This document shows, in pieces, positions 33,285 through 44,009 of a stretch of DNA of 64,000 bases (positions are counted from its first letter, which is position 1; each line of letters opens with the position of its first letter). A program made the position numbers and the translations under genes. Source of the stretch: Pollenia angustigena (lineage: Eukaryota; Arthropoda; Insecta; Diptera; Polleniidae); NCBI GenBank assembly GCA_930367215.1, contig OV884059.1, positions 12,362,945 through 12,426,944 of the forward strand, given 5' to 3'. The notes under the pieces are model-generated. The model worked only from the letters and a program-made list of their open reading frames with translations, made no database searches and was not told where the DNA came from.

Positions 33285-33591
33285 TATGTTTAACACTTAA
33301 ATTAGCATGGTTGGTTTTTAAACATAACATGTTGCTCCTGGAAAAGAGGAATATGCTATTGTTAATTTAAAAACAAAGTTTTATCATTTTTAACCATAAC
33401 ATATTCAGAGGCAACCATAATGTGGTTGTGGTCTCTCGATGGAGGAAAAATTTTACCATTATATGGTTGTCGGTAACAATAATATGGTGCAATTAAACAT
33501 AGTCGCCTGTATTTATAAAAACAATTTTAAATTTAATAAAGGTTTACAAAACAAATTTTCTCCTTAATAAACGTTTGTTAAATTTTGATAA
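33285..33591 (+). repeat. GGCAACCATA-type repeat, copy 3 (left part)
   Basis: CAGAGGCAACCATAATGTGG and TATGGTTGTCGGTAACAATA match 26085-26165. It is interrupted by the Helitron at 33592 and resumes at 34695 (TCGTTTATAAATACGGGG). Confidence 0.75.
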
Positions 33592-34694
33592 TCTATATAT
33601 ATAAAAAGAAGTGTACATTTTGATTGTCACTCCATAACTCGAGAACGGCTCGACCGATTGCCATAAAATTTTTAGGGAAGGTACAGGGAGGAGTGATGAT
33701 GGTTAGTTGATTTTGAAATCCAAAATCGGTCTATCTGGGGGCGGAGGGGCGTGGCAAAATCCATAACTTGAGAACGGCTTGACCGATTTGAACGATTTTT
33801 TCTTTAAAATTATCGCCATGGTCCAACTTAGGTTTTTGCGGAAAGAAAATTTTGCCCCGCCTACTTTTACGCCCACTTTTTTCAATTTACCTAAAATCAG
33901 AAAACGGCTCCATCGAGTTGACTAATTTTTCTTTCAAATGTTCGTAGTAATCAACTTTAACTTTTCATCGAAAGAAAAATTTACCACGCCTACTTTTACG
34001 CCCACTTTTTCTATTAAGCGCATTACTGGCGAACGGCTTGACCGATTTGAACGATTTTTTCTTTAAAACTGTCGCTATGGTCTAACTAAGGTTTTGCGGA
34101 AAGAAAATGTTGCCCCGCCCACTTTTACGCCCACTTTTTTCGAATTACCTTAAATCAGAAAACGGCTCCATCGATTTGACAAATTTTTCTTTCAAATGTT
34201 CGCATTAATCCATTTTAAGTTTTAATCGAAAGAAAAATTTATCACGCCTTCTTTTACGCCCACTTTTTCTATTAGGCGCATAAGTTGAGAACGGCTTGAC
34301 CGATTTAAACGATTTTTTCTTTAAAATGATTACCATGGTTCAACTTAGGTTTTTACGGAAAGAAAAGTTTGCCCCGCACACTTTTTTCGATTTACCTGAA
34401 ATCAAAAACCGGCTCCATCGATCTGACAAATTTTTCTTTTAAATGTTCGTATTACTCCATTTTACGTTTTCATCGAAAGAAAAATGTATCACGCCTATTT
34501 TTACGCCCACTTTTTCTATTAAGCGCATAACTTGAGAACGGCTTGACCGATTTGGATGATTTTTTCTTTAAAATCGTCTCTTAGGTTTTTACGGAAGGAA
34601 AATTTTAAAGGCCGTAAATTTCGTTTAAAGCTAAAATTAAATCGTCTGGTAATAATGTTTGCTTAGGGCCAGCAACGCGGACCGGCTCAGCTAG
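33592..34694 (+). mobile_element. Complete non-autonomous Helitron with empty-site proof
   Basis: Starts TCTATATATATAAAAAG and ends GACCGGCTCAGCTAG, inserted between A and T with no duplication. The uninterrupted paralogue at 26268-26290 reads AATAATCGTTTATAAATACG, while here AATAA is followed by the element and then TCGTTTATAAATACG. The 1103-bp body holds four or more tandem modules built on GAACGGCTTGACCGATTT, TTTTTTCTTTAAAAT, and TACTTTTACGCCCACTTTTT. No Rep/helicase sequence is present. Confidence 0.92.
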
Positions 34695-35364
34695 TCGTTT
34701 ATAAATACGGGGGGTATAATTCAGATTTTCTTTAAAAATAGTTTTGTTTTTTTTCTGCGTGCACGAATTACCCGCAGTGATGCTGTACTAATAACTAGAC
34801 TATAAACTACAGAGTAGAGAATTCATTAAACTATGCTTTAATAATAGGCCAAATAAACTACACTTTAAACTTTGCTTAAATATGCCTAAATTTGCTTTAG
34901 GCTTGAATATGCTTTAATATGCTTAATTCATTATAACTCGGTTTCACTGTCTAAACTAAATACAAATGAAAAATTTATAAACTTCTTCATTTCAAAAATA
35001 TCAGCATCAGTGGAAGCTAATTTTTTTCTTAGCAAAAAAGCATTGTATTTAAAAATATGGAACACATTTTTTCTTTGCATGGTGAGTAAGGAAAAAGCAA
35101 ATAGTGAATATGCGTAATTTCAATTATTTAAACGGTTCATAATGAAATATTTAATTAGCTGAAATATATTTTATTTATTACTAGCTTAAGCCCATGCGCT
35201 GTTTTACTCACGGTAAATTAAAAAGGTTTTTTTTCTGTTTTGTTTTTGGTATGCAACTTTTTTTCTAAATAAAAAATCTTTAGACAAAAAGTAAATACAA
35301 TTATAGCAAAGGAAAGATTAAAAGAACAGGAAACAGTTTTTTAATAATTTTTATTAAATTATTT

Positions 35365-35475
35365 ACGGCCAATTTCACCAAGTTCAGTTATAATTGACTA
35401 TCAGCTATAGCTGCCAAAAACATATTGTTAACTGGAAGTTAAAGTTATAGTTAGTTTTAATTGAACTAGAATATG
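35365..35475. mobile_element. MITE family 2-like fragment
   Basis: GGCCAATTTCACCAAGTTCA at the left and an AGTTATAGTTAGTTTTAATT stretch towards the right resemble the element at 13780-14037. The right terminus is not clear. Confidence 0.5.
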
Positions 35476-35741
35476 TAGAGTCCACATATTCTACAATGTA
35501 GACCACCAGTTCCCAGGAGTGTCGTCACTTCGTTAGGGAAGGAGGTTCAGTTAAAACACTAATTCACGTAAAGAAATTAAAAAAAATTGTTAACACCTAA
35601 CTTTTAATTCTTTTTTTGCAATTAGCAAAGAATATTTGCTAGCATAGCCCACAAGTTTTGTTTCAAAATTCTTAGAAATGTGGAAATTCTTGACTTGTTT
35701 ACACAAGGTAAACAAAGTAAATAATTGAAAACTTGAATGTT

Positions 35742-37367
35742 CTATTTGATGAGAACAATACCGTCATATTCGAAATAGCAGAAAAGAAACATCTATGGGA
35801 AGAATATATAAAAACTCTCTTCACGGACGACGAAAGAACATAACTTCTTAATACTGATGCAGAAACCAATCTTACAGGAAGGCCAATTACAGAGGATGCA
35901 TTAAAATCGGCAATTATATCAATGAAGGACAAAAAGGCAACGGGCCCAGATCAAATACCTGCCGAAGTTCTTAAACTAATAGATGGAAATAATATCCAAC
36001 TATTATTGAGATTGTTCAACCAAATCTATGAGACAGGACAGTATCCTCAAGACTGGCTTAAATCGACGTTTATTACTATACCCAAGAAAAATAGTGCGAG
36101 GACATGCGGTGACTACAGACTTATAAGTCTAATGAGCCATGCTTTAAAAATATTTTAAAAATTATACATAGACGAATATACCCAATATGTGAGGCATATG
36201 TGGGAGAGACATAATTTGGATTCAAAGAAGGCATGGGAACACGAGAGGCACTACTAAGTGTGCAAGTATTAACCCAAAAATGTCGTGAGGTTCAAAAAGA
36301 TGTATATCTCTGCTTCGTTGACTACGAGAAAGCATTCGATACGGTTAAACATGACAAATTGATGGAAATTTTAATCTCTATTGGACTGGAGGAAAGTGAT
36401 ATAACATGCATCAAAAACCTATATTGGAAACAGATATCAAACATTCAAGTTGATTGTCAACTGACTGACAATGTTCCAATTTCAAAAGGAGTAAGACAAG
36501 GGTGTATATTATCACCTCTTTTATTTAATTTATACTCGGAGAAAATATTCCGAGAATCACTTAGTGGAAAGAATATCGGTACAAGGATAAACAATACATT
36601 AATAAATAACATACGATATGCCGATGACGCTACATTACTAGCAAGCAGCTTACCGGGATTACAGAAATTAGTAGATGCACTTATGCAAACTAGCGAGATA
36701 TATGGGTTAAAAATTAACATTAAGAAGACGAAATACATGATTGTGAGCAGAAAAAAGATCCAAACTAATACTTCAATACGGATAAACAATTCCACAATAG
36801 AAAAAGTTTCAACATTTAAATACCTGGGAGTTCATATTAACGATCAATGGGATATGTCTAGAGAAATTAAATGTAGGATTGAAATGGCCAGAGACGCCTT
36901 TTTGACATATAGTAAAACACTAACTAGTCACGGCATAAGCCTAACAACAAAAATACGTTTCATAAAATGTTATGTATGGTCCGTACTACTATATTCGGCA
37001 GAAACATGGACGATAAAGCTGTCAGATGAAAAAAGATTAAATTCGTTTGAAATTTGGATTTTCCGGCGAATATTAAAGATTCCATGGACTGACCGCGTTT
37101 CGAATGAAGAAGTGCTGAGGCGTATGAATATCGGACGTGAAATAATAAAAAAATATAAAAACACGGAAAATATCTTATTTGGGTCACATAATGCGAAATG
37201 GAAAATATAGAATACCCCAAACCATTTTACAGGCCAAAATTGAAGGAAGATGCCCGAGAGGAAGAAAGGAAATAACGTGGTTGAAAAACATTCAAGATTG
37301 GACAGGTCACCAAGACGAAAGTAGTCTTCTGAGGGCAGCCAAGAACAGACAACTCTCTTTAATATAA
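35742..37367 (+). pseudogene. LINE-C reverse transcriptase, decayed
   Basis: Reverse transcriptase starting inside the upstream linker: KATGPDQIPAEVLKL (35931), DYRLISLMSHALKIF, FVDYEKAFDTVKHDKLMEI (36318), GVRQGCILSPLLFNLYSE (36489), and an intact catalytic RYADDATLL (36616). The thumb and C-terminal region follow (YLGVHINDQWD, YSAETWTIKLS, FRRILKIPWTDRVSNEEVL, MGHIMRNGKYRI, CPRGRKEITWLKNIQDW). Lesions: TAA at about 35841, a frame change with stop at 36156, an in-frame TAA just before the FGFKEG motif, and a frame change near 37175. It is an insect LINE of the type annotated in many genomes as a mobile-element RNA-directed DNA polymerase. The clade was not determined. Confidence 0.85.
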
Positions 37368-37460
37368 TGAGAATAAAAACAAAAAAAAAAAAAAAATTAT
37401 TGCTACTTTATAATTATTGTATGATCGCTAATATCCGGATTGGCAAATAAAGAAGAAGAA
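35742..37460 (+). mobile_element. 5'-truncated LINE-C with 7-bp target duplication
   Basis: Flanked by GAATGTT at 35735-35741 and 37461-37467. The joined flanks reproduce the sister unit at about 38015-38060. The 3' end has a poly(A) run (37379) and a final AAAGAAGAAGAAGAA tail. It inserted into the tandem array after that array was duplicated. Confidence 0.88.
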
Positions 37461-38071
37461 GAATGTTTACTTAATTTTATGTCAATTTAAGCAAGAAAAA
37501 CTATATTTTAAAACATAATTGACAAATATTATTTAAAAATTCCTTGGAATTTTTAAAATATTCAATTGTTTACATAAGGTAGACAATGTAAGCAATTGAA
37601 AAAGATATTCAAAATTTGCTTTGTTTAGTGTAACTTAAACTAAAAATTTAATAAAAGCTGTTTAGAAACAATGTTTTCAAATAAAAACCATAAAACTTAC
37701 TTACAAGTTTCAAGAAACGGTTTACATGACGTAAACAATGTAAATAATTGAAGAATCCGCAATTTACTTAGTTGTTGTCTTAAATCAATTTCGTTTAAAG
37801 ATATATAAAAATTTTTAGTGGCTTATAGTTTTTAAATATGTTATTCAAAATTTGATGTAAATAATGATAATCTAGGGTTAATAATGGAAAAAAATATATT
37901 TTCTATTTTTAAACAATGTAAGAAAACAAAAATTATAAAACTCATTTTTAAATTTCAGTAAACATCAAAACTAATTAATTGTTTGCACAAGGTAAACAAA
38001 GTAAATAATTGAAAACTTGAAAATTTACTTAGTTTTAAGTATTTTAAAGCAAGAAAAACAAAATTTTTATA

Positions 38072-38597
38072 CAGTCAAATCCCGATAATTCTTACCCCGA
38101 TAAGTCGTAATTCCCGATTATTCGTAATAAACTGTCGGTCCCTTGAAAAAATCTCGTTAATTCGTAAAATTTCCATACATTTTGGCCCCCTCGCTAATTC
38201 GTATTTTTTTCAAATAAAATCTTCTTAACCTCTTATAAATCGTAATTGTTTGCTTAATATCTGTTATAATTCGTAATAAAAACAACAGAAACGTGGAAAG
38301 AATTATTTTTTGTTTACCGCTGTATTTTTGCGTGGGTTTTTGCTTGGGTGTGGGTTTATTTTCTTAAGATCAGTTTGTTACAGGAATAATTTTTATATAT
38401 AACTTTTATGTAATTTATTTTTAACAATTGTTTTTATGTTTTATTTTATCGTTTTGGTTAATAAATTTAAAAACTCCGTTAATTCGTATTTATTTTATTT
38501 TAACCCCGTTTAATCGAAACCCCGCTAAATCGAAAACCCCTATAATTCGTAAGAAATGTCTGGTCCCTTGCGATTACGAATTATCGGGATTCTACTG
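38072..38597. mobile_element. pogo/Tigger-like MITE with TA duplication
   Basis: Left CAGTCAAATCCCGATAATTC and right in reverse complement CAGTAGAATCCCGATAATTC, each flanked by TA. The body repeats TAATTCGTA. The 526-bp insertion is absent from the sister unit at about 37505-37525, confirming the boundaries. Tc1/mariner-pogo elements use TA targets and CAGT-type ends. No transposase is present. Confidence 0.88.
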
Positions 38598-38749
38598 TAC
38601 ATAACTGACAAATTTTATTTAAAAATTCCTTGGAATTTTTAAAATATTCAATTGTTTACATTGTCTACCTTATGTAAAAAAATATTTAAATTTGCTTTGT
38701 TTAGTGTAACTTAAACTAAAAATTTAATAAAAGCTGTTTAGAAACAATG

Positions 38750-38875
38750 GCCCATATTCATAGTTAAAAATAAAGTCGACTTTAAGCAAAAACCGGCTTT
38801 AGATGGATGTCAACAACATTGTTTTAAAGTATACTTTAGAAAAAGCCGACTTTTTTTTTGACTATGAATATGGGC
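38750..38875. mobile_element. Hairpin MITE, GCCCATATTCATAG ends
   Basis: 126 bp, inverted arms GCCCATATTCATAGTTAAAA with GTCGACTTT, flanked by CAATG at 38745-38749 and 38876-38880. The uninterrupted sister unit (about 37660) reads GAAACAATGTTTTCAAAT. Because the ends are palindromic, a 3-bp AAT duplication fits equally well. Confidence 0.88.
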
Positions 38876-39298
38876 CAATGTTTTCAAATAAAAACCATAA
38901 AACTTATTTACAAGTTTCAAAAAAGGTTAAATGTATTAAGCGGTTAACATGAGGTAAACAACGTAAATAATTGTAGAATCCACAATTTACTTCGTTGTTC
39001 TCTTAAATTAAGTTCGTTTAAAGATATATAAAAGTTTTTAATGGCTTAACGTTTTTTAATGTGTAATTCAAAATTTGATGTAAATAATGTAAATCAGGAA
39101 ATATCAAAACTAATTAATTGTTTACATAAGGTAAATAACGTGATTAACCTGCTTAAAGTAAATAAATTCTTATTATTTTACTTTTAATTCTTTTTGTTAT
39201 ATTAAAATTTATGAAATTTTATGAAGACCTCAAGCCGAACCAAATATAAACCTCAACAAAACAGGTCAAGAATACATACTGTTAACATTTTTTGATAA

Positions 39299-40020
39299 GT
39301 ACACACTAAAGGGCTGCAAGAATACATTCATTTGTTTATTACACACAAGCATTCCAATATTCATTCAAATATTTAAATAGTTAAGTACTGGTTTACAGAG
39401 TTTAAGAGTTAAAATATAAAAGAGAGTGTAGTCTGTGTTTTACTTTATCACAACAAAGGCAAACATTCTATTCACTCTTTTTCTTTGAATATTTATTTAC
39501 TCAATTTGCAAATGCAAACACACACAAGTATATGGTAACAGTTAGACTGTGTGCAAGAAATACTACATAGTAAAATTAGTACTTATGTTTATTCTCATTA
39601 CAAATATATCTCTATCAAACAGAATTTTGCAACAAAAATTATAAAAATTGGATTAAAAGTATATTAAAAAGGACTTTAAAATTCTTGCGTTTTACGTTTT
39701 CGATTTCCATAACAAAAGTTGCTAGTAATAATATTAATGTATTCATGTTATGAGTAAAACATTCAAATAATATTATATTCGAAACTTATACACATTTTAT
39801 TATGTCTGTTTTATTTGAATGTGGTAGTATTTTTTTCTGTTTAAATACAGTTGTTTTCTTTTCTCTTTCGCCTTGTGTGTTTATTCATTTGTTTTTTTAA
39901 CATAAAATGTAAAGCACTGCGTACTTAAATCGTTTGTTGTACTTAACTTTACCTACTTAAAAAACAAATGAATGTATTCATATGCCTTTTAAATGTAGTC
40001 ATGCAGACCTTTAGTACACA
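39299..40020. mobile_element. TIR element, CTAAAGG-CTGCA ends
   Basis: Left CACTAAAGGGCTGCA followed by GAATACATTCATTTGTTT. Right in reverse complement TACTAAAGGTCTGCA, then after a short gap GAATACATTCATTTGTTT. The inner arms match again through TTTATTACACACAAG. It is about 720 bp and non-coding. Arms are imperfect. Confidence 0.65.
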
Positions 40021-40307
40021 CTGTAAACAAGGGTTTTTTTAAAATAAATCCAAAGTAATTTATGTAATTTATTATTAGTTATATTCCATACAATTTTCAT
40101 AAAAAGAGGTCTTATGTTTTACATTTCTAAATTATTGACATCATGTAAACAATGTGATTTTTTTTTCTATTAACTGTTTTGAATTCTTGACATTGTGTAA
40201 ACAATATAATAAATAGACAAACACTATAATTTTTGTATGTTATACATAAACGTTTATTTGATATTTAAAATTAAACAAAAATATTAAACATTTTCAATTG
40301 TTTGCAT

Positions 40308-40496
40308 CAGTGATAACCAAGGCCCGAACGCACGCACACAAAGATATTATGTGCTTGTGTGCAGTCGCAGAGACTGATGATAATCTTATGTTTTGAAACG
40401 AACAAAGTTGTTGTATACATGTGAATTGCCGACGGTGTCTGTGTGAAAAATACGATTATTGACTGCCTCGCGAGGCTATGGAGTGGCTATAACTGG
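40308..40496 (-). mobile_element. hAT MITE family 4, copy 2
   Basis: Inverse of 31392-31595: CAGTGATAACCAAGGCCC at the left, then TGTGTGCAGTCGCAGAGACT, GTTTTGAAACGAACAAAGTT and GGCTATGGAGTGGCTATAAC at the right. The target duplication is not clear. Confidence 0.85.
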
Positions 40497-40884
40497 TTAA
40501 CATCATTGCAATTACGTGAAAAATACATTTTTTTCTTGTTGTAAAGCATTAGTTTAACCATTTCTTTTATTTATTGTACAATATTTAAGCTACTTTAAAA
40601 AGTTTGAGTGTATTTAGTTGTTTACATGATGTACATTATATAATATTTGGTGTTAACATTGTAATATGTCAGTAGGTTGCGAACATTTTTTCAGTTTTAT
40701 ACTTTCCTTAAGTTAATTAATGGCTTGTTTTATTCTAAAAAAAAAACTGACCCTTTTCAGGAGCAACATTTTTAAGAAACAGACACCAAATTGCATTTTT
40801 TTAAATAAAATGTCACATTTTTTTGTAGAAAAGAAAACACCATAAGTTGACCACACTTTTTTTTTATAGAAAAAAGGGTTTTCA

Positions 40885-41170
40885 TGATATCGCTTAAAAG
40901 TCTTGCATTTTGTGCTTTGGTTAAGGATTGACTAGGGACTGGCAGGCGCCGCAATGTTGCAAACGGTAGAATGGCAAAGAATTCTGATGATGAGAATTTT
41001 GTTGTTCTCGAATCTAGTAAATTCGACCCGAGTTCAATCCCTTGTTCAGGCAAGAAAAATTAACAAAAAATTTGTAATTCATTTCAGGTTGTAAGTTCCT
41101 TTCTTCACTAAAAATTATTTTATGAAAATTAAATTGAATGAACTTAAACCTAATTAAAATATCAAAAACT
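40885..41170 (+). mobile_element. tRNA-derived SINE candidate, copy 2
   Basis: TGGCAAAG (about 40972) resembles an A box and AGTTCAATCC (41031-41040) a B box. Between them are two perfect hairpins, AATTCT-GATGATG-AGAATT and TCGAAT-CTAGTAA-ATTCGA, like an anticodon arm and a long variable arm. The tail (GTTCCTTTCTTCACTAAAAA, GAAAATTAAATTGAATGAAC, TTAAACCTAATTAAAA) is shared with the copies at 2575 and 41181. Confidence 0.6.
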
Positions 41171-41180
41171 TAATTTTACA

Positions 41181-41400
41181 TTTCAAACGGTAGAACGGCA
41201 AAGAGTTCTGATGATAAGAATGTGGTTGTTCTCGAATCTCGTAAATTTGACCCGAGTTCAATCCCGTGTTCAGTCAAGAAAAATTAACAAAAATGTTAAA
41301 TTAATTTCAGGTTGTAAAATCCTTTCTTCACTAAAAATAATTTAATGAAAGTTAAATTTAATTTAATTAACTTAATGAAAATTAAGCCTTAAAATTTGTC
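41181..41400 (+). mobile_element. tRNA-derived SINE candidate, copy 3
   Basis: Follows copy 2 head-to-tail: CGGTAGAACGGCAAAGAGTT, B-box AGTTCAATCC at 41255-41264, and the tail TAAAATCCTTTCTTCACTAA with a partly duplicated AAATTTAATTTAATTAAC end. The start lacks the upstream 80 bp seen in copy 2, so this is either a partial tandem copy or a dimer. Confidence 0.6.
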
Positions 41401-41409
41401 GATAATTTA

Positions 41410-42480
41410 AACGCGTTGCCGTTTACTGTTTGCATTCCATGCGTTCAGTTATAATCTGCAAAGTTATATTATTACAAAACAAAAAAGTTATACTTGTTAA
41501 ACATTGGTATGTCTTATTTGGGCCACCCTGTTTATAATTTAAGCCAATATGTTATCTAAAATACTCAGTTTTTCCATTTGCATACATTAACAATTTTATT
41601 AACTTTTCCTTACCAACAACTTCTTTAAAAATTATATTCCGTCACTCTGAAACAAGTGTCAATTTAATTTTTTCCAAATAGAATTAATTTGTAATTCAAT
41701 TCGTTGTTTTTAAAAGACACCATTCCTAAGACTCTTTTAGCAGTTTCGAAAGCAACTGTCCAATTGTTATAAATTTAATTTCTAAAGAAAAAATAAATGT
41801 ATTATCTACATTTAATTGGCTTAATTTGCTAGAAAAATATTTTTATTCCCACTCGCCCACACTCACTTTGCGACTTTTGCATGAAATTATAAAATTTCAC
41901 CAGCTTTCAGTTTAAACATTATATAAAGACGTTCTAGTGTTCTAGTTGTCTTGAAGGAAATCCATTTAAAAGAAACTAAATATATAGACATATAGTCAAG
42001 CGAATGCTAGAAAATTTCACCAACAACAACAAACAACAGTTGCTTTGGAAAAGATCTGAGGAAGATAGTTAGTTAGGCTTATTTAAAAAACAGGATGCAA
42101 GCAACTAAATTGACTTCTTGTCTTCGGGATTTGCTTTTTCTCATCCAACTGTATTTAAACGTGTTTGTCAGTTCAGTGAATTGTTGTGAGTGTTGAGTGC
42201 GACAGTAAAGACTACATAAAGTTAAAAGTAAATAAATAAATAAGACTTTAATGGCCATCTTTTCAATGTATCGACAAACTGTCTGTTACTTAATGTTAAC
42301 ATAAATTTATTGTATAGTGCAAGAGTAGTGTTAACTCCTCATTATGTCATAATAATGCGCTGATAGTCTCATATAACCAAAATTAAATTTTTACCTGTAT
42401 GCACTATGCTTTATATTATTGACCAAACTCTCAACTTTAAAGATCCTGCAGCTAAAATCGTTACTAGTTAGCTTTTGGAC
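41410..42480. other. Gene-free stretch with possible promoter-like sequence
   Basis: No exon was recognised. TATATAAAG near 41915, and TATTTAAA at 42152 followed by TCAGTT at 42168, resemble core-promoter words. AAAAGTAAATAA near 42225 could be a splice donor. The spacing is not ideal and no coding sequence follows in the window, so this is left unassigned. Confidence 0.25.
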
Positions 42481-42482
42481 AA

Positions 42483-43222
42483 CACTGATAGAAAAGGCGT
42501 CATATCGCTGATGTATTTTAACATCAGTACTATGACAAGTGTCTTCGTGTTTGACCCCATGAAACTTTTCATCATGGTGATATCAACCTTAACATCACTT
42601 GGCCAAGGTGTCATCAGGGTCAAAATGAAATTATGTCATCAATGAGATGGCACATCGGCATCACAGAAATGACGAACATGTCCTCAGTGCGATGACGCAG
42701 TAACATCGGAGAAATGACACATTAGCATCAATTTAATGACGGTTTTACATTAAGTTAAAGTCATTGGAATTGACTTAAGTCAAAGTGAGAGAATATTATT
42801 ATTTACTTACCCGTTACATATGTTTGTTTCACGTCTGTTGAATTACGACCTTTGTTTACAGCAGAACTCTCAATAATAAGACACCAGCACCATGATGCCC
42901 CATATGGTTTTCGTAATAATTCTACTTTAAAAATTTGATGTTTTTTACTAAATAATTAAAAAAATAGAATATAGGAATTTTTGCTTCTTATAATACATTG
43001 TAATCATGAAAATAATGTAAATAACATACAAAATGTGCCATCGAATTGATGTCACTATAGTCATAAATTAGATGACACGTAAAAAATAACAAAATTGTAC
43101 AAAGACGTTAGTCATTGGATTTATGTTACATTTTGCATCATTGATGCCATTTGTAGTAACATTGATGTCACAATTCTGATGTTAGGGCATCATCAATATG
43201 AAGATGCATTTTTCTAACAGTG
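42483..43222. mobile_element. TIR element, CACTGWTAGAAAA ends, GATG-rich body
   Basis: Left CACTGATAGAAAAGG and right in reverse complement CACTGTTAGAAAAATG. The interior is dominated by ATGAC/GTCAT and CATCA words in both orientations. 740 bp. hAT-like ends, but no matching 8-bp flanks were seen. Confidence 0.6.
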
Positions 43223-43429
43223 TAGTGTTTAACTAGTTGTTAGGCTTCGAAAATGAGAAAGATGATAAAATTTCGGCTGCGCAGCTTTGTTTGTACATGG
43301 CGTCGTTTATTGTAAAACCAACAAAATCACTACAAAAGTTTTTAAAAAACTATTTCATATGTTCGTTGTAGGAACGACAACTTTACCAGTGTATTTCTAG
43401 CTAAATACTAGCTATGTACTTTGCCTGCA

Positions 43430-43610
43430 GAGGCCATGTCGATAGTGTAAACGGTAGTCTACAGTCCAACCTGTAGGCTTAAGTCTAAACTGTTGTATAC
43501 ACGTAGTATACATATAGTCTACAGTCCAAACCTCGATATAGAATACAGTCTACCCTGTAGGCTGCTTGATAAAATCAAGTTTATAGTATAAACTCTGGTA
43601 TGTGTGCTTA
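43430..43610. repeat. AGTCTACAGTCC-type short repeats
   Basis: Variants of GTCTACAGTCCAACCTGTAG recur at about 43457, 43516 and 43547. They are short and degenerate. Confidence 0.4.
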
Positions 43611-44009
43611 ACTATAGTTGATTGTAAACTATACAAAGAGGTTCGGAAGTACACACTTTATTTACTTCATTATAGTATTGGTATATTTCTCACAGCAATT
43701 CAAGGCTTTCTTTGACTCTTATCGTCTCACTCTTTTTTGCAGCTTCCGTTCTTATTTGACAAGTTTGAACACTCGAAGATTATGTGTAAAGCTGTTTTCT
43801 TTACTGATCCTCCACTCTCACCTAACGATGCAATACTATATTTCAGACTGTAGAGTAAAGCTTCGATCACAATCAGAGCAACAATTTTGTTTTTTCTTCT
43901 ATCTTATTTCTTTCTTAAGTATGATATACTATTTTCCTTTAATTTTTACTTCAGCAACAATTTGTATAAAATTGTTTATAATGAATAGAAACTGGGAATT
44001 ATTTCCTTA

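Larger units (their letters stand above)
30190..35200 (+). repeat. Segmental duplication, LINE-bearing block copy 2
   Basis: Sister of 23060-26765. It is longer because it carries private insertions: a hairpin MITE (30653), a hAT MITE (31392), two small MITEs (31673, 31966), a hairpin element (32492) and a Helitron (33592). It ends ACTAGCTTAAGCCC, a minus-strand Helitron-like CTAG terminus shared with 26754. Confidence 0.85.
35640..39165 (+). repeat. Two-unit tandem array with forkhead-like inverted motifs
   Basis: After removing three insertions, two units of about 0.5 kb remain, starting near 35690 and 37975, with the start of a third at 39110. Each opens with an inverted motif of the form TTGTTTACACAAGGTAAACA followed by GTAAATAATTG. 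They share AATTCCTTGGAATTTTTAAA, GCTTTGTTTAGTGTAACTTA, AGCTGTTTAGAAACAATG and TTCGTTTAAAGATATATAAA in order. Looser copies of the TGTAAACAATG motif continue to about 40640. Confidence 0.8.

Noticed and set aside
40300..40505. 8-bp target duplication for the second family 4 hAT MITE
   Set aside because: The flanking bases agree only partly, so no duplication is claimed for this copy.
35640..40640. CRISPR-like reading of the repeated motifs
   Set aside because: Repeats are degenerate, unevenly spaced and in a eukaryotic transposon-rich context.
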